From contig CAMZLG010000148.1 in the NCBI GenBank assembly GCA_947311495.1, forward strand, positions 1 to 35,437: a DNA stretch of 35,437 nt, in the 5' to 3' direction. The notes under the pieces were generated by a model. That model saw only the letters and a program-made list of their open reading frames with translations. It was not told the DNA's origin and made no database searches. Shown piece by piece: positions 17,528 to 26,735 of this stretch (position 1 is its first letter; every line of letters starts with the position of its first letter). The stretch is from an uncultured Zetaproteobacteria bacterium. Lineage in GTDB: Bacteria; Pseudomonadota; Zetaproteobacteria; Mariprofundales; Mariprofundaceae. The translations under genes were made by a program, and so were the position numbers.

Positions 17528-19036
17528 TTATAAAAAGAGCTTTAAAGCCTGGTTATCGCTTTCATCGACAAAAGTGTATCCCACATCATCAAGGAAAGTA
17601 TGGAAGTCGCTAACATCACTATCAGGTACTTCAAAACCAACCAAGACACGCCCAAATGCCGCACCATGATTACGGTAATGGAACAGTGAAATATTCCAAC
17701 GCCCCGCAAGTTTGGTTAAAAAATCTAACAATGCGCGTGGTCGTTCGGGGAACTCAAAACGATACAAATGCTCTTGTTGTGCATCCACCGATTTGCCACC
17801 CACTAAATGCCTTAAATGCAGTTTGGCAGCTTCATTATCCATTAAACTGATGATGTTGTAGCCAACATCGCTTAACTCGGTGGTAATTTGTTTGGCTTGT
17901 GCAGCATGTTTAAGCGCAACACCAACATATACATAAGCTTTATCACGACTGCTCATACGGTAGTTAAACTCGGTGACATTGTATGCCCCCAAATGATTGC
18001 AAAAGTCTAAAAAAGAACCTGCTTGTTCGGGGATTTCCACGGTAAACAATGCTTCTCTGCGTTCACCCAATTCAGCGCGTTCGGAGACATGACGCAGGCG
18101 GTCAAAGTTCATATTCGCACCACTGTTAATCGCCACCAATGTTTGCCCAGAAATGTCCTCGCGTTTCACATACTTCTTCAATGCCGCCAATGCCAATGCA
18201 CCCGCAGGCTCAACAATGGCACGGATTTCATCGTAAATATCTTTGATGGCAGCACATGTTTCATCCGTATCGACCAAGATGATTTCGTCCAAGTGTTGTC
18301 TGCATAAGTCAAATGTGATGTCGCCCACTTGTTTGACGGCAACACCATCGGCAAAGATACCCACTTGGTCTAATGTGACCAGCTGATTGGCTTTGATGGA
18401 CTCGTACATGGCTGCTGAATCCGTAGGTTCGACACCAATCAACTTGGTATGTGGCGACTTGGCTCTGAAATAGGCTGCAATACCCGCCGCCAAACCACCG
18501 CCACCGATGGGGATAAACACGGCATCAATGTTTTTGTTCGATTGTTCCAGAAGCTCTTTGGCGACAGTGCCTTGCCCTGCAATGACCAGTTCGTTGTCAT
18601 AGGGGTGGATAAATGTGTAGCCATTTTCATCACACAAGACTTCAGCATGTGCCAAGGCATCAGAATAGGAATCACCAATCAATACCACATTCGCACCCAT
18701 GGCATCCACAGCGGAGACTTTGATGTCGGGCGTGGTTTCAGGCATCACAATCGTGGCTTCAATACCAAGCTTTTGTGCGCTCATGGCAACACCTTGGGCA
18801 TGGTTGCCAGCCGATGCACAAATCACGCCTTTGGACTTTTCTTCATCGGATAAGTTGGCGATTTTATTGTATGCACCGCGAAGTTTGAATGAAAACACAG
18901 GCTGCAAATCTTCGCGTTTGAAAACAATGTCATTGTTCAAGCGTTTGGATAATTTGGGTGCAGCGTTGAGCGGTGTTTTGATGGCAACATCATACACTTT
19001 GGCTTCATCAATGGCTTTTAAGTAATCAAAACTCAT
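17528..19036 (-). CDS. ilvA: IlvA, biosynthetic threonine ammonia-lyase
   Basis: This PLP enzyme deaminates threonine to 2-oxobutanoate, the committed step to isoleucine. 502 residues, the full-length biosynthetic form (E. coli about 514). The PLP lysine is K51 in SFKLRGAYN, followed by SAGNHAQGVAM, the phosphate-binding glycine loop GGGGLAAG, and a C-terminal regulatory part with two ACT-like domains (starting EALFTVEIPEQAGSFLDF near 330 and YRFEFPERPRALLDFL near 425), implying isoleucine feedback. The start lies 2 bases after the znuB stop on the same strand, so ilvA is probably read from the zinc transporter transcript unless an internal promoter exists. Confidence 0.96.
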   Translation of the reverse strand: MSFDYLKAIDEAKVYDVAIKTPLNAAPKLSKRLNNDIVFKREDLQPVFSFKLRGAYNKIANLSDEEKSKGVICASAGNHAQGVAMSAQKLGIEATIVMPETTPDIKVSAVDAMGANVVLIGDSYSDALAHAEVLCDENGYTFIHPYDNELVIAGQGTVAKELLEQSNKNIDAVFIPIGGGGLAAGIAAYFRAKSPHTKLIGVEPTDSAAMYESIKANQLVTLDQVGIFADGVAVKQVGDITFDLCRQHLDEIILVDTDETCAAIKDIYDEIRAIVEPAGALALAALKKYVKREDISGQTLVAINSGANMNFDRLRHVSERAELGERREALFTVEIPEQAGSFLDFCNHLGAYNVTEFNYRMSSRDKAYVYVGVALKHAAQAKQITTELSDVGYNIISLMDNEAAKLHLRHLVGGKSVDAQQEHLYRFEFPERPRALLDFLTKLAGRWNISLFHYRNHGAAFGRVLVGFEVPDSDVSDFHTFLDDVGYTFVDESDNQALKLFL

Positions 19037-19038
19037 GG

Positions 19039-19866
19039 CTACCTACTTTTTATTTGTTTTAGCCAAGCCCCAGCCCAACTAAACAGGAAACATAAACATA
19101 ACATGACAATAATCGAAGCCCCAGATGGCCAATCGTATTGATATGACCACATTAAACCGCTCATGGTTCCAATGATAGAAAAGGACAAACTAAGCAACCA
19201 CAAGCTGAGCATAGAGCGACCCCAAAACCATGCACATGCTGCAGGTAGTACCAATAAACCTGTGGTCAACACAATGCCTGCAAGCTTAACGCACATCACT
19301 ACGGTTAAACCCACGACAGCATAAAGCATAAGCCGCAAGCGTGATGTGGCAATGCCTGAAGCTTTGGCGGTAACCATATCAAATGCCATACTCCACCAGC
19401 TTCTTGCCCAAATCATTAGGCTGAATAAAACAAAAGCGCTGCCCCATGAAATCCACAACGTATCTTGCTCGGAAACCGTGAGGATATTACCGAATAGCAG
19501 CCCGAATAAATCAACTTCATAACTATTGGCATTGGAAATCAAAATCACACCCAATGCCATGCTGCCTGCAAACAACACGCCTGTGCCTGCATCTTCGTTG
19601 ATGCCTTGGCGCTTGGGTAATAATGCCAGCAAAAGTGCAATCACCACGGCGGTGACGGCGGCGGTGGGCAATAAAGGCAAACTTAAGGTCACAGCAAGCC
19701 CAAGCCCCGCCAGCGAAGCATGGGAAACACCCACAGTTAAGAAAGATAGGCGGTGTGCTAAAACCATCATGGACATGGATGATGTGACCACGGCAATAAG
19801 CAGGGCAGGGAACAATGCACCTAGCATGACTGGGCTGGTAAAAAAAGCACTTAAAAAATCAATCAT
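19039..19866 (-). CDS. znuB: ZnuB, zinc/metal ABC transporter permease
   Basis: Inner-membrane permease of the ABC-3 family (ZnuB/MntB type) that works with the ATPase and binding protein encoded upstream. About 275 residues with eight or so membrane helices; the family texts HRLSFLTVGVSHASLAGLGLA near residue 38 and AKASGIATSRLRLMLYAVVGLTVV near 160 (cytosolic loop contacting the ATPase) are clear. I chose the ATG at 19866 (MIDFLSAFF), which overlaps znuC by 8 bases; an in-frame ATG at 19878 is an alternative. The frame stays open much further upstream, but that part is antisense-free overlap with znuC in another frame and is not coding. Confidence 0.92.
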   Translation of the reverse strand: MIDFLSAFFTSPVMLGALFPALLIAVVTSSMSMMVLAHRLSFLTVGVSHASLAGLGLAVTLSLPLLPTAAVTAVVIALLLALLPKRQGINEDAGTGVLFAGSMALGVILISNANSYEVDLFGLLFGNILTVSEQDTLWISWGSAFVLFSLMIWARSWWSMAFDMVTAKASGIATSRLRLMLYAVVGLTVVMCVKLAGIVLTTGLLVLPAACAWFWGRSMLSLWLLSLSFSIIGTMSGLMWSYQYDWPSGASIIVMLCLCFLFSWAGAWLKQIKSR

Positions 19867-20695
19867 GATGATGCTCATGTGAGCTTTGATGTGTAGGTTG
19901 GTGGGCAACTGGAGTACAACCAATACAACTGGCATCGTGGGCAACGATGTTGACATGGTCGCCATACATTTCGCGCCACACTTCATCAGGAATGGTGTCG
20001 CCTTTTTTGGCATGATAGTGGATGTTTTTATTCAAACATGCCACGGAATCGACATAAGAAGTGATGGCTGCAATATCATGCTCTACCATAAGTACAGTCA
20101 TGTTTTTTTCATCACAAAGCTTGCGCAAAAGTTTGTATAACTTTTCTTGATGGCGGCTATCCAATGCAGCAGAGGGTTCATCCAATAATAGCAATTTGGG
20201 CTGCCGTACCAAAGCCCTCGCCAAACGTACACGTTGCTGCTGACCACCAGAAAGGTTGCGAAAGTCTGCATATTGATGATTGGTCATTTCTACCAAATCA
20301 AGCGCATGACAAATCATATCTTTTTCATGCTTTTTGTCCTGAAATAAACGCGTCAATAAAGATGTGTGGTAACTGCTTAAACCCATAGCAACCACATCAT
20401 ATACACGCAATGGAATATCAGGTTGGTTGCTTTGTGCTTGATGCAAATAACCCAAGTCTTGTTGCAGTTTCTGACGCGTTCTACTGTTCAAACATTTGCC
20501 AAACAAATCAATATGACCTGCGCTGGGTTTGAGTAAACCTGCAATAATCGTTAAAAGCGTACTTTTTCCAGCGCCATTGGGCCCAATGATGCCCATAAAA
20601 TGACCTGCCTCAACTTCCAAAGATAGGTTGTCAAGAATGGGCTTTTTATCAGAACCAAAACGAATGTGAGATAAATGAACGACGGGCGCGGTCAT
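19859..20695 (-). CDS. znuC: ZnuC, zinc/metal ABC transporter ATPase with histidine-rich tail
   Basis: ATP-binding subunit energising import with ZnuB. 278 residues, longer than E. coli ZnuC (251). Walker A GPNGAGKST near 37-45, Q-loop region YLHQAQ, signature LSGGQQQRV near 148, Walker B LLLLDEPSAALD near 168-179 and the switch histidine in LMVEHD. The last 20 or so residues carry two cysteines (CIGC) and six histidines ending HEHHHD, a likely metal-binding extension. It overlaps znuA by 4 bases (ATGA). Confidence 0.93.
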   Translation of the reverse strand: MTAPVVHLSHIRFGSDKKPILDNLSLEVEAGHFMGIIGPNGAGKSTLLTIIAGLLKPSAGHIDLFGKCLNSRTRQKLQQDLGYLHQAQSNQPDIPLRVYDVVAMGLSSYHTSLLTRLFQDKKHEKDMICHALDLVEMTNHQYADFRNLSGGQQQRVRLARALVRQPKLLLLDEPSAALDSRHQEKLYKLLRKLCDEKNMTVLMVEHDIAAITSYVDSVACLNKNIHYHAKKGDTIPDEVWREMYGDHVNIVAHDASCIGCTPVAHQPTHQSSHEHHHD

Positions 20696-21534
20696 GGCTG
20701 GGCTTCCATAAATACATTTAATGCTGAAAGGTTACGTTGCATGAGGTCTTCCCAAGGTTCGCCACATCGACCCAGAGCATCGAGTTTGGTGAATCGATGC
20801 AGGCTATGCTTTTGCAACCAGAGCAGAGCACGGTTGCTGTGGTTACGGTCACCGATTAAGATAGTTTTAGGATATTTTTGTAAGGTTAGTAGCGCTTCTT
20901 CTAGCTTTCTGGGTCCGTACTCTTGCCCGTGTTGCGCAGATTCTAACACGCCTCGAATGGGCACACCCAATGCCTCAAATAAACCGTGCCAAGAGGGGTG
21001 CTGCATCATCACCCCACGTTGTTTGAGGTTGTTCTCTTCAACAAAGTCTTGCCACTGACGCCATACATCTTGGGTAAGTTGTTTTGCATCGTGCAAATGT
21101 AATTTTATATTATCGCTGTCCATAGGGAATAAGCGGGTAAGCGCTTGGGCAAGCTTGGGTAGGGCTGAGGATACTTCATGCGGGTTCAACCATGCATGAT
21201 TTGTTTCTTGGTGAATATGTTTTTGTATATCCCATAAAGCAATGGTGTTGGATACCATGTTGAAGCTCGACCAATGTTTATCATCTTGTGGTGAGCGAAT
21301 AAGTAAACGGGTTTGGTTTAGGGCGTTCACTTGTTTGGGCTTAAGTTGGAAATGATGAGGGTCAGCCCCTTTTTTGAGTAAGCATTGCGGAGATGTTGCG
21401 GGTAAAAGCATGGTTGCTAACCCAGCCAAGGGTGGGAGTGTTACCAAGATGGCGTTTGAATTCTGCATGTTTTCGGCATGGGATATGCTAGGCAGAGCCA
21501 AGAGTAAAAAATACAGTATAGTTATGGTTTTCAA
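20692..21534 (-). CDS. znuA: ZnuA-type periplasmic metal-binding protein
   Basis: Solute-binding protein of the cluster A-I (zinc/manganese) class. 280 residues with a Sec signal peptide (residues 1-20, cleavage after SHA). Metal ligands in the expected places: H60 in GADPHHFQLKP, H113 in NHAWLNP and H179/H183 in MMQHPSWHGLFE. The long charged His-rich loop typical of E. coli ZnuA is absent; only a short KHIHQE precedes HAWLNP. It is shorter than many homologues (about 300) and the C-terminal ligand region (ILIGDRNHSN) departs from the usual ETH-type text, so zinc specificity is inferred. First gene of the znuACB-ilvA unit. Confidence 0.87.
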   Translation of the reverse strand: MKTITILYFLLLALPSISHAENMQNSNAILVTLPPLAGLATMLLPATSPQCLLKKGADPHHFQLKPKQVNALNQTRLLIRSPQDDKHWSSFNMVSNTIALWDIQKHIHQETNHAWLNPHEVSSALPKLAQALTRLFPMDSDNIKLHLHDAKQLTQDVWRQWQDFVEENNLKQRGVMMQHPSWHGLFEALGVPIRGVLESAQHGQEYGPRKLEEALLTLQKYPKTILIGDRNHSNRALLWLQKHSLHRFTKLDALGRCGEPWEDLMQRNLSALNVFMEAQP

Positions 21535-21556
21535 TGGTTTGCGACCTTGTTAGTTT

Positions 21557-21581
21557 ATGGTAAAAAGTTGCAATTTACCAT
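21557..21581. promoter_or_regulatory. inverted repeat, candidate operator between znuA and the divergent gene
   Basis: ATGGTAAA at 21557-21564 is mirrored exactly by TTTACCAT at 21574-21581, with a 9-base centre. It lies 23 bases upstream of the znuA start in the 119-base divergent gap, where a zinc-responsive repressor (Zur) would be expected. The ATG...CAT edges recall Zur boxes, but the spacing does not match the usual compact palindrome, so the identity is uncertain. Confidence 0.4.
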
Positions 21582-21653
21582 TATTTTATCAATCCTTGTG
21601 GCGTAACCTAGCAATATATTGTGATTTTGTAACAATTTTAAGGAGTGTTTGGC

Positions 21654-23810
21654 ATGTTGTCACCTGACTATTTCGAATATCGTTGGAGCTGGTATCGACC
21701 TATTCTTTTACAAGGTGAAAGTGCGGCGAAACGCTGTCGTGTGGATGCAAGGCGTTTGCCTTTGTGCGTCCCTGGTGAAGATGCACGAGAATATGTGCCT
21801 TATGCGATTGAGTCAGAATTAACATTAATTTTTACCAACACAGCGCGATATTTACATGAATATTCAGTGAAATACATGATTGATGGTATTCGTGTCTCAG
21901 CGCACCAGTTGCCAAAAATGACACCCGTTTCAAGAGCAATGTTCAAACATTTGGTTTCACTTCACCCTCATTTGCCAACAACCTTATTGCACCACTGGTG
22001 CGCTGATGAGCATGGTGGTGTCGCATTGCTTAATATTTTAAACGGCATGTGGGAACAAGCCTGGGAACAAGACAAGCTGGATTCAGCGCCATGGGTTCCA
22101 GCAGTTAATGTTTTTATGCTGAGGCTTATTCGTCAAGCGATTGGGCAACTTTCCAATAAACATGCCTTACATAACGATAGAATCATGGTGTCTGTGTTGG
22201 GTGGTGTTTATGACTGGGCTTTACGTGCCTTTTTAAGAAATCATATTGATGGTGCTGTTGAGATGACACGCATTGCTACCTATGAAACCATGATTATTCC
22301 CGCAACACCCATGGCGTTTTTATACCAACAACCCGATGCCAATTTACTTGCTGATGCACCTTCAGTAATTTCTGCGTATGGTTTAGACCCTGACTTGGTG
22401 CCGCGCATGCGTGATATGCGCGAGAAAGTAGGGATGAGAAATGAGGCAGGGATACTTGCTCTGGTCGCTAAAGACCGTATGGGTGAGCATATGCTCAAAC
22501 GAAGCTGGGCAAGGCTTTCTTTGTGGACACTGGCACAGAAAACTAAACAAGGTGTTTGGATGCAATGGGTTCAAGATGCAAAAAAATTAGATACGCTCAT
22601 TGCACGCCCTGAAAAGCTGCCTGCAGCTGTGGTAAAATTGCTAGAATCTGCCAAGGGTGAACATCCTGTTGCAGGGTGGCTTCTTGCTGAGCGTGAGAAC
22701 GTGGGCAAAGGAAAAAAAGCAAAACCCACGGGCACACCATGGTTGCAAAGTGATGTGGTGCTGAATGCTTTCCGCGTGTTTGAAGAGGATGTAAAAGTTG
22801 AACGAGAACGCCGTAAACAAGAATCACTGTGGATGAATAAAACATCAACCATTACCAAAGACCAACGGGGTTCTGAGGCAAGCAAGTTGATGCAAAAAGC
22901 CTATGAAGATGGCGACTTGGTTTATTTTCAAGTAGATACTCAATGTTCATTGCATAGCGGTAGTGCAATGGCAACCAAGCAGGGTTGTTTGCGCATTGAA
23001 TGGTCTGATTATTTGTCAGGCATGACGTTGATGGTGAAAGATAGAGCCGCATTTTTAAATAAGTATTTTTTACCAGGCATTGTCAAAACGATTGATGGGC
23101 AAGACAATGTATTTCTTGATCAAGTTTCCGCTTCAGGATGCTATTTGCGAGGAAGTATTCGCGCCCTTGTGCACACGGGAGAAGTAATTAAAACGCAGAT
23201 GAGAGATTGGTACATTAATGTTTCAGAAGATAGAGAAGTCACAAGTATGCCTGCGTTGTCTATGTGTGTAGCATTGTTGGGCAACTGGGACTTTGTTCGT
23301 CATAAAAATAAAGATTTGGGCTCGTTCACGTTGGCATTTAGTTTATCGGTTTCCCAAGCTGATGCAGGTGTTGCACGGGATGTCGGTGTCGGTCGTCTCA
23401 TCACATACAGAGAACAAAAGTTACGTAAGCTTCCGCTTGGTGGCGTACGCGTGGATAAGCTTGAAAGTGGCACAGGGCATGCAGAGTATGTGTTACACAA
23501 TAATGGTTTTGCTTTAACTTCCCAAGCATTAAATGAGTTTGTTTCATCGATGCGTAATAAATCAGTGGTTAAAGAGTTTCATCCTTCACAAGAAGAAGCT
23601 GAAGCTGTTTTGCCAGACTACCGTATGCCAGCCAAAGGTTTAAAAGTTGTGTGTGTGCGCCCGCGAGGTCAGAAAGAGCATGTTTACATTTTTGTGCGTG
23701 TTGGGCGACCATCATTGGCAGGTATGGATACTGAGATGTATGAACTTCTGGATGAAGGCGGCGTGGTTGCCAATCGGATTTACCATGAAGGTTTGCCTCG
23801 CTGGGGGTGA
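21654..23810 (+). CDS. unrecognised 718-residue protein at the head of the tilS-ftsH-folP-cdaA-glmM operon
   Basis: I do not recognise this family. AAGGAG at 21640-21645 sits 8 bases before ATG 21654; an in-frame GTG at 21645 overlaps that site and is unlikely. No signal peptide or membrane helix is visible, so it is probably cytosolic. The first 380 residues look largely helical (tryptophan- and leucine-rich, charged), followed by a basic/acidic helix (VERERRKQ) and a second part from about residue 410 with alternating strands: LVYFQVDTQCSL, LRIEWSDYLSGM, a helix with FLNKYFLPGIV, then LDQVSASGCYLRG and FTLAFSLSVSQADAG. That layout faintly recalls class III nucleotidyl cyclases without their catalytic residues; this is speculation. 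The stop overlaps the region where tilS begins. Confidence 0.82.
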   Translation: MLSPDYFEYRWSWYRPILLQGESAAKRCRVDARRLPLCVPGEDAREYVPYAIESELTLIFTNTARYLHEYSVKYMIDGIRVSAHQLPKMTPVSRAMFKHLVSLHPHLPTTLLHHWCADEHGGVALLNILNGMWEQAWEQDKLDSAPWVPAVNVFMLRLIRQAIGQLSNKHALHNDRIMVSVLGGVYDWALRAFLRNHIDGAVEMTRIATYETMIIPATPMAFLYQQPDANLLADAPSVISAYGLDPDLVPRMRDMREKVGMRNEAGILALVAKDRMGEHMLKRSWARLSLWTLAQKTKQGVWMQWVQDAKKLDTLIARPEKLPAAVVKLLESAKGEHPVAGWLLAERENVGKGKKAKPTGTPWLQSDVVLNAFRVFEEDVKVERERRKQESLWMNKTSTITKDQRGSEASKLMQKAYEDGDLVYFQVDTQCSLHSGSAMATKQGCLRIEWSDYLSGMTLMVKDRAAFLNKYFLPGIVKTIDGQDNVFLDQVSASGCYLRGSIRALVHTGEVIKTQMRDWYINVSEDREVTSMPALSMCVALLGNWDFVRHKNKDLGSFTLAFSLSVSQADAGVARDVGVGRLITYREQKLRKLPLGGVRVDKLESGTGHAEYVLHNNGFALTSQALNEFVSSMRNKSVVKEFHPSQEEAEAVLPDYRMPAKGLKVVCVRPRGQKEHVYIFVRVGRPSLAGMDTEMYELLDEGGVVANRIYHEGLPRWG

Positions 23811-23830
23811 ATGGAAAGGCATGCGAATCT

Positions 23831-24802
23831 ATGCTATCTTGGTCTGATGCACGAGAAAAACCAAGGCGTTTAGCTGTCGCGTGGTCGGGTGGCGCAGACT
23901 CAACAGCACTTTTACTTATGCTCAAGGCTCAAGGTTTTGATGTTTTAGCATGGCATATTGACCATGCTTGGTCAGAGCGGAGCGCAACCCAAGCTGATCA
24001 ACTTCAAAAACAAGCGAAAGACTGGGGTATTCCTTTTTTTAGCAGGCGGTTAAAGAAACCTAAACAAAATATTGAAGCAGAGTCTAGGCGTTTAAGGTAT
24101 ACCGCTTTTGATGAATTAGCAGAAGAAACCATTTGTTTTGATTTGGCATTAGGTCACCATAAAAGTGACCAAGCTGAGACAGTATGTATGCGTCTCCTGC
24201 AGGGTGCAGGTGTCGCGGGGTGTCAAGGGATGCACCTGTATAGAAAGCAGCGAAAACTTCATCTTTGGCGACCATTATTGCAAATAGGTAAAAAAGAACT
24301 GCAAGTTTATCTTGAGCAACAAGATGTTGATTGGTTGGATGACCCAAGCAATGTCGATTGTAAGCTTTGGAGAAATAAGATTCGGCATCAATTGTTGCCC
24401 AAGATGCAGGTTTACAACGTGAATGCAGAGGCTCTTTTTTTACGCCTTCAGGTGCAGGCGACCAAATTAAATTGCACGATTAATGGGCTGGCAAATGAGA
24501 TAGATATTAAGCATGGGTGCGTAGGTGAAATTAATGTTTGTAAGGTAAATTGGTTGCAATGGCTGCAACAAAAAAAACCTGTACGTGTGTACGTATTGCA
24601 AAAAATGTTAGGAATTCTTTTCGCCGATGGTAAGGTGCTTGGCAGAAGACATTTTAAAGCGATTGACCAATGGCAACAACATGGCGCACATGGTTGGGTG
24701 AGTTTGTCGGGCTGTTGTTTGTATCGGCGAGGTGATTTTTTATACCTTTGCCAAGGTAGTAAAGTAATTGTTGAAGATAATATCAACTTAAACAGAGGTT
24801 AA
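23831..24802 (+). CDS. tilS: TilS, tRNA(Ile)-lysidine synthase
   Basis: The enzyme attaches lysine to C34 of the CAU-anticodon tRNA(Ile), allowing AUA decoding. About 323 residues, shorter than E. coli TilS (432); it carries the PP-loop [20 protein letters not shown], the ARRLRY-like [32 protein letters not shown] and the tRNA-contact region WLDDPSN-x5[11 protein letters not shown], with a reduced C-terminal part. The ATG at 23831 has GGAAAGG 11 bases upstream; a GTG at 23807 overlapping the previous stop is in frame but has no spaced ribosome binding site. tilS-ftsH adjacency is common in bacteria. Confidence 0.93.
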   Translation: MLSWSDAREKPRRLAVAWSGGADSTALLLMLKAQGFDVLAWHIDHAWSERSATQADQLQKQAKDWGIPFFSRRLKKPKQNIEAESRRLRYTAFDELAEETICFDLALGHHKSDQAETVCMRLLQGAGVAGCQGMHLYRKQRKLHLWRPLLQIGKKELQVYLEQQDVDWLDDPSNVDCKLWRNKIRHQLLPKMQVYNVNAEALFLRLQVQATKLNCTINGLANEIDIKHGCVGEINVCKVNWLQWLQQKKPVRVYVLQKMLGILFADGKVLGRRHFKAIDQWQQHGAHGWVSLSGCCLYRRGDFLYLCQGSKVIVEDNINLNRG

Positions 24803-24804
24803 GT

Positions 24805-26733
24805 ATGAGTAAAAATTTATTATTATGGATTGTAATCGGTATGACGATGATGAGCGTATTTAACATGTTTAGTAGTCCCATGGGCGGGAAAACGCAGTCC
24901 ATGAGTTACACAGCCTTTATTGAGAAGGTAGACCAAGGTGTGGTTGATGACATCACGATTCAAGACAAACAAGCTGTAGGACATTACCGCGATGCATCAG
25001 GTAATGTCACGCGTTTTGAGTTGGAACTGCCTGACGACCCAGCTCTGGTGCAACGTTTGATTGATGCCAAAGTAGAAGTGACAGCATCACACCGCGAGGA
25101 ATCAATATTTTTAACCATTCTTATTTCTTGGTTCCCTATGTTGCTATTGATTGGGGTTTGGATTTTCTTTATGCGCCAAATGCAAGGCGGCGGTAAAGGT
25201 GGTGCGATGGGGTTTGGTAAGTCCAAAGCGAAATTGCTAACTGAACATAAAGACCGTGTCACCTTTGATGACGTGGCGGGTTGCGATGAAGCCAAACAAG
25301 AAGTGACTGAAGTGATTGAATTTTTGCGGGACCCATCAAAGTTCACTCGTTTGGGTGGTAAAATCCCTAAAGGTATTTTGCTTGTAGGTCCTCCAGGTAC
25401 AGGTAAGACATTGCTTGGTCGTGCCATTGCGGGTGAAGCAGAAGTGCCATTCTTTTCCATTTCAGGTTCTGATTTTGTGGAAATGTTTGTGGGTGTTGGC
25501 GCATCACGTGTTCGTGATATGTTTGAACAAGCCAAGAAACAATCACCATGCATTATTTTCGTAGATGAGATTGATGCTATGGGTAGACATAGGGGTGCAG
25601 GACTTGGCGGTGGTAATGATGAGCGCGAACAGACATTAAACCAATTGCTGGTTGAAATGGATGGTTTTGAAGCTAACGAGGGTGTGATTTTAGTTGCTGC
25701 AACCAATCGCCCTGATGTGCTTGATCCAGCTTTACTTCGTCCAGGTCGTTTTGACCGTCAAGTGACAGTGGGTAATCCTGACTTGGCTGGTCGTATTGCG
25801 ATTTTGAAAGTGCATATGAAAAAAGTGCCACTTTCATCAGATGTGGATGTGAAAGCGTTGGCGCGTGGTACGCCCGGTTTTTCAGGCGCGGACTTGGCAA
25901 ATTTGGTCAATGAAGCCGCATTGAGTGCAGCACGATATAATCGTGATAAAGTGACTAATCAAGACTTTGAAGAGTCCAAAGATAAAGTGATGATGGGTGC
26001 AGAGCGTCGTTCTATGGCGATGACAGAAGAAGAAAAGGCGTTGACAGCTTATCATGAAGCTGGGCACGCACTGGTGGGTATTCATAGCCCCAAACATGAC
26101 CCATTGCATAAAGTAACGATTATTCCACGTGGTAGAGCATTGGGTGTCACCATGAACTTGCCAGAACGTGATAGATTAAGCCAATCACGTATTGAACTGG
26201 AGTCGCGCTTGGCATCATTATTTGGTGGGCGCGTGGCCGAAGAGCTAGTGTTTGGTAAAGAAAATATCACCACAGGTGCAGGGCATGATATTCAACAAGC
26301 CACTAAAATTGCCAAAGCCATGGTGACTGAATACGGATTTAGTGATCGTTTGGGACGCTTGCGTTTTTCGGAAAATGAAGAAGAAGTATTTTTAGGTCGT
26401 TCAGTAACTCAAAGCAAGCATATTTCAGATAAAACGGCTCAGTTGATTGATGAAGAAGTCCGATCTTTTGTTGATATTGCTGAAGAAAAGGCACGTTTTA
26501 TTCTTACAGAACACCGTGATGAACTTGAAATTATTGCTCAAGGTTTGCTTGAGTATGAAACTTTATCTGGCAAAGAAGTGGCAGCATTATTGAAGGGTGA
26601 AAAAATAAGCCGAAAAGATGATAACAACAAACCTTCGAGCACAAATCACGATGATGGTGAGTCCGTAGTCATGGATGAAAGCAGTAAAGCAGATGAGCAC
26701 TTTGCTGATAAGGGTACGGGGCAAGAGAGTTAA
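24805..26733 (+). CDS. ftsH: FtsH, membrane-anchored ATP-dependent zinc metalloprotease
   Basis: Hexameric inner-membrane AAA+ protease that degrades membrane proteins and regulators; in enterobacteria it controls LpxC and so lipid A supply. 642 residues: TM1 (5-22), a periplasmic domain, TM2 (about 104-126, [19 protein letters not shown]), AAA+ domain with GPPGTGKT, pore motif FVGVGASR, Walker B IIFVDEID and [24 protein letters not shown], then the protease domain with HEAGH in [10 protein letters not shown] and a charged, low-complexity C-terminus rich in Asp and Ser. ATG lies 2 bases after the tilS stop, with AGAGG upstream. Confidence 0.98.
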   Translation: MSKNLLLWIVIGMTMMSVFNMFSSPMGGKTQSMSYTAFIEKVDQGVVDDITIQDKQAVGHYRDASGNVTRFELELPDDPALVQRLIDAKVEVTASHREESIFLTILISWFPMLLLIGVWIFFMRQMQGGGKGGAMGFGKSKAKLLTEHKDRVTFDDVAGCDEAKQEVTEVIEFLRDPSKFTRLGGKIPKGILLVGPPGTGKTLLGRAIAGEAEVPFFSISGSDFVEMFVGVGASRVRDMFEQAKKQSPCIIFVDEIDAMGRHRGAGLGGGNDEREQTLNQLLVEMDGFEANEGVILVAATNRPDVLDPALLRPGRFDRQVTVGNPDLAGRIAILKVHMKKVPLSSDVDVKALARGTPGFSGADLANLVNEAALSAARYNRDKVTNQDFEESKDKVMMGAERRSMAMTEEEKALTAYHEAGHALVGIHSPKHDPLHKVTIIPRGRALGVTMNLPERDRLSQSRIELESRLASLFGGRVAEELVFGKENITTGAGHDIQQATKIAKAMVTEYGFSDRLGRLRFSENEEEVFLGRSVTQSKHISDKTAQLIDEEVRSFVDIAEEKARFILTEHRDELEIIAQGLLEYETLSGKEVAALLKGEKISRKDDNNKPSSTNHDDGESVVMDESSKADEHFADKGTGQES

Positions 26734-26735
26734 GT

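Noticed and set aside
19867-20013. Longer N-terminus for ZnuB reaching back to 20013
   Set aside because: That part lies within znuC in another frame, shows no membrane-protein character, and the family start is near MIDFLSAFF.
21557-21581. Calling the inverted repeat a Zur box outright
   Set aside because: The half-sites are 9 bases apart and do not form the compact AT-rich palindrome of characterised Zur sites.
24984-25706. 240-codon open frame antisense to ftsH
   Set aside because: FtsH motifs cover the same bases on the plus strand; the antisense product is Ser/Pro-rich low-complexity text without a ribosome binding site.
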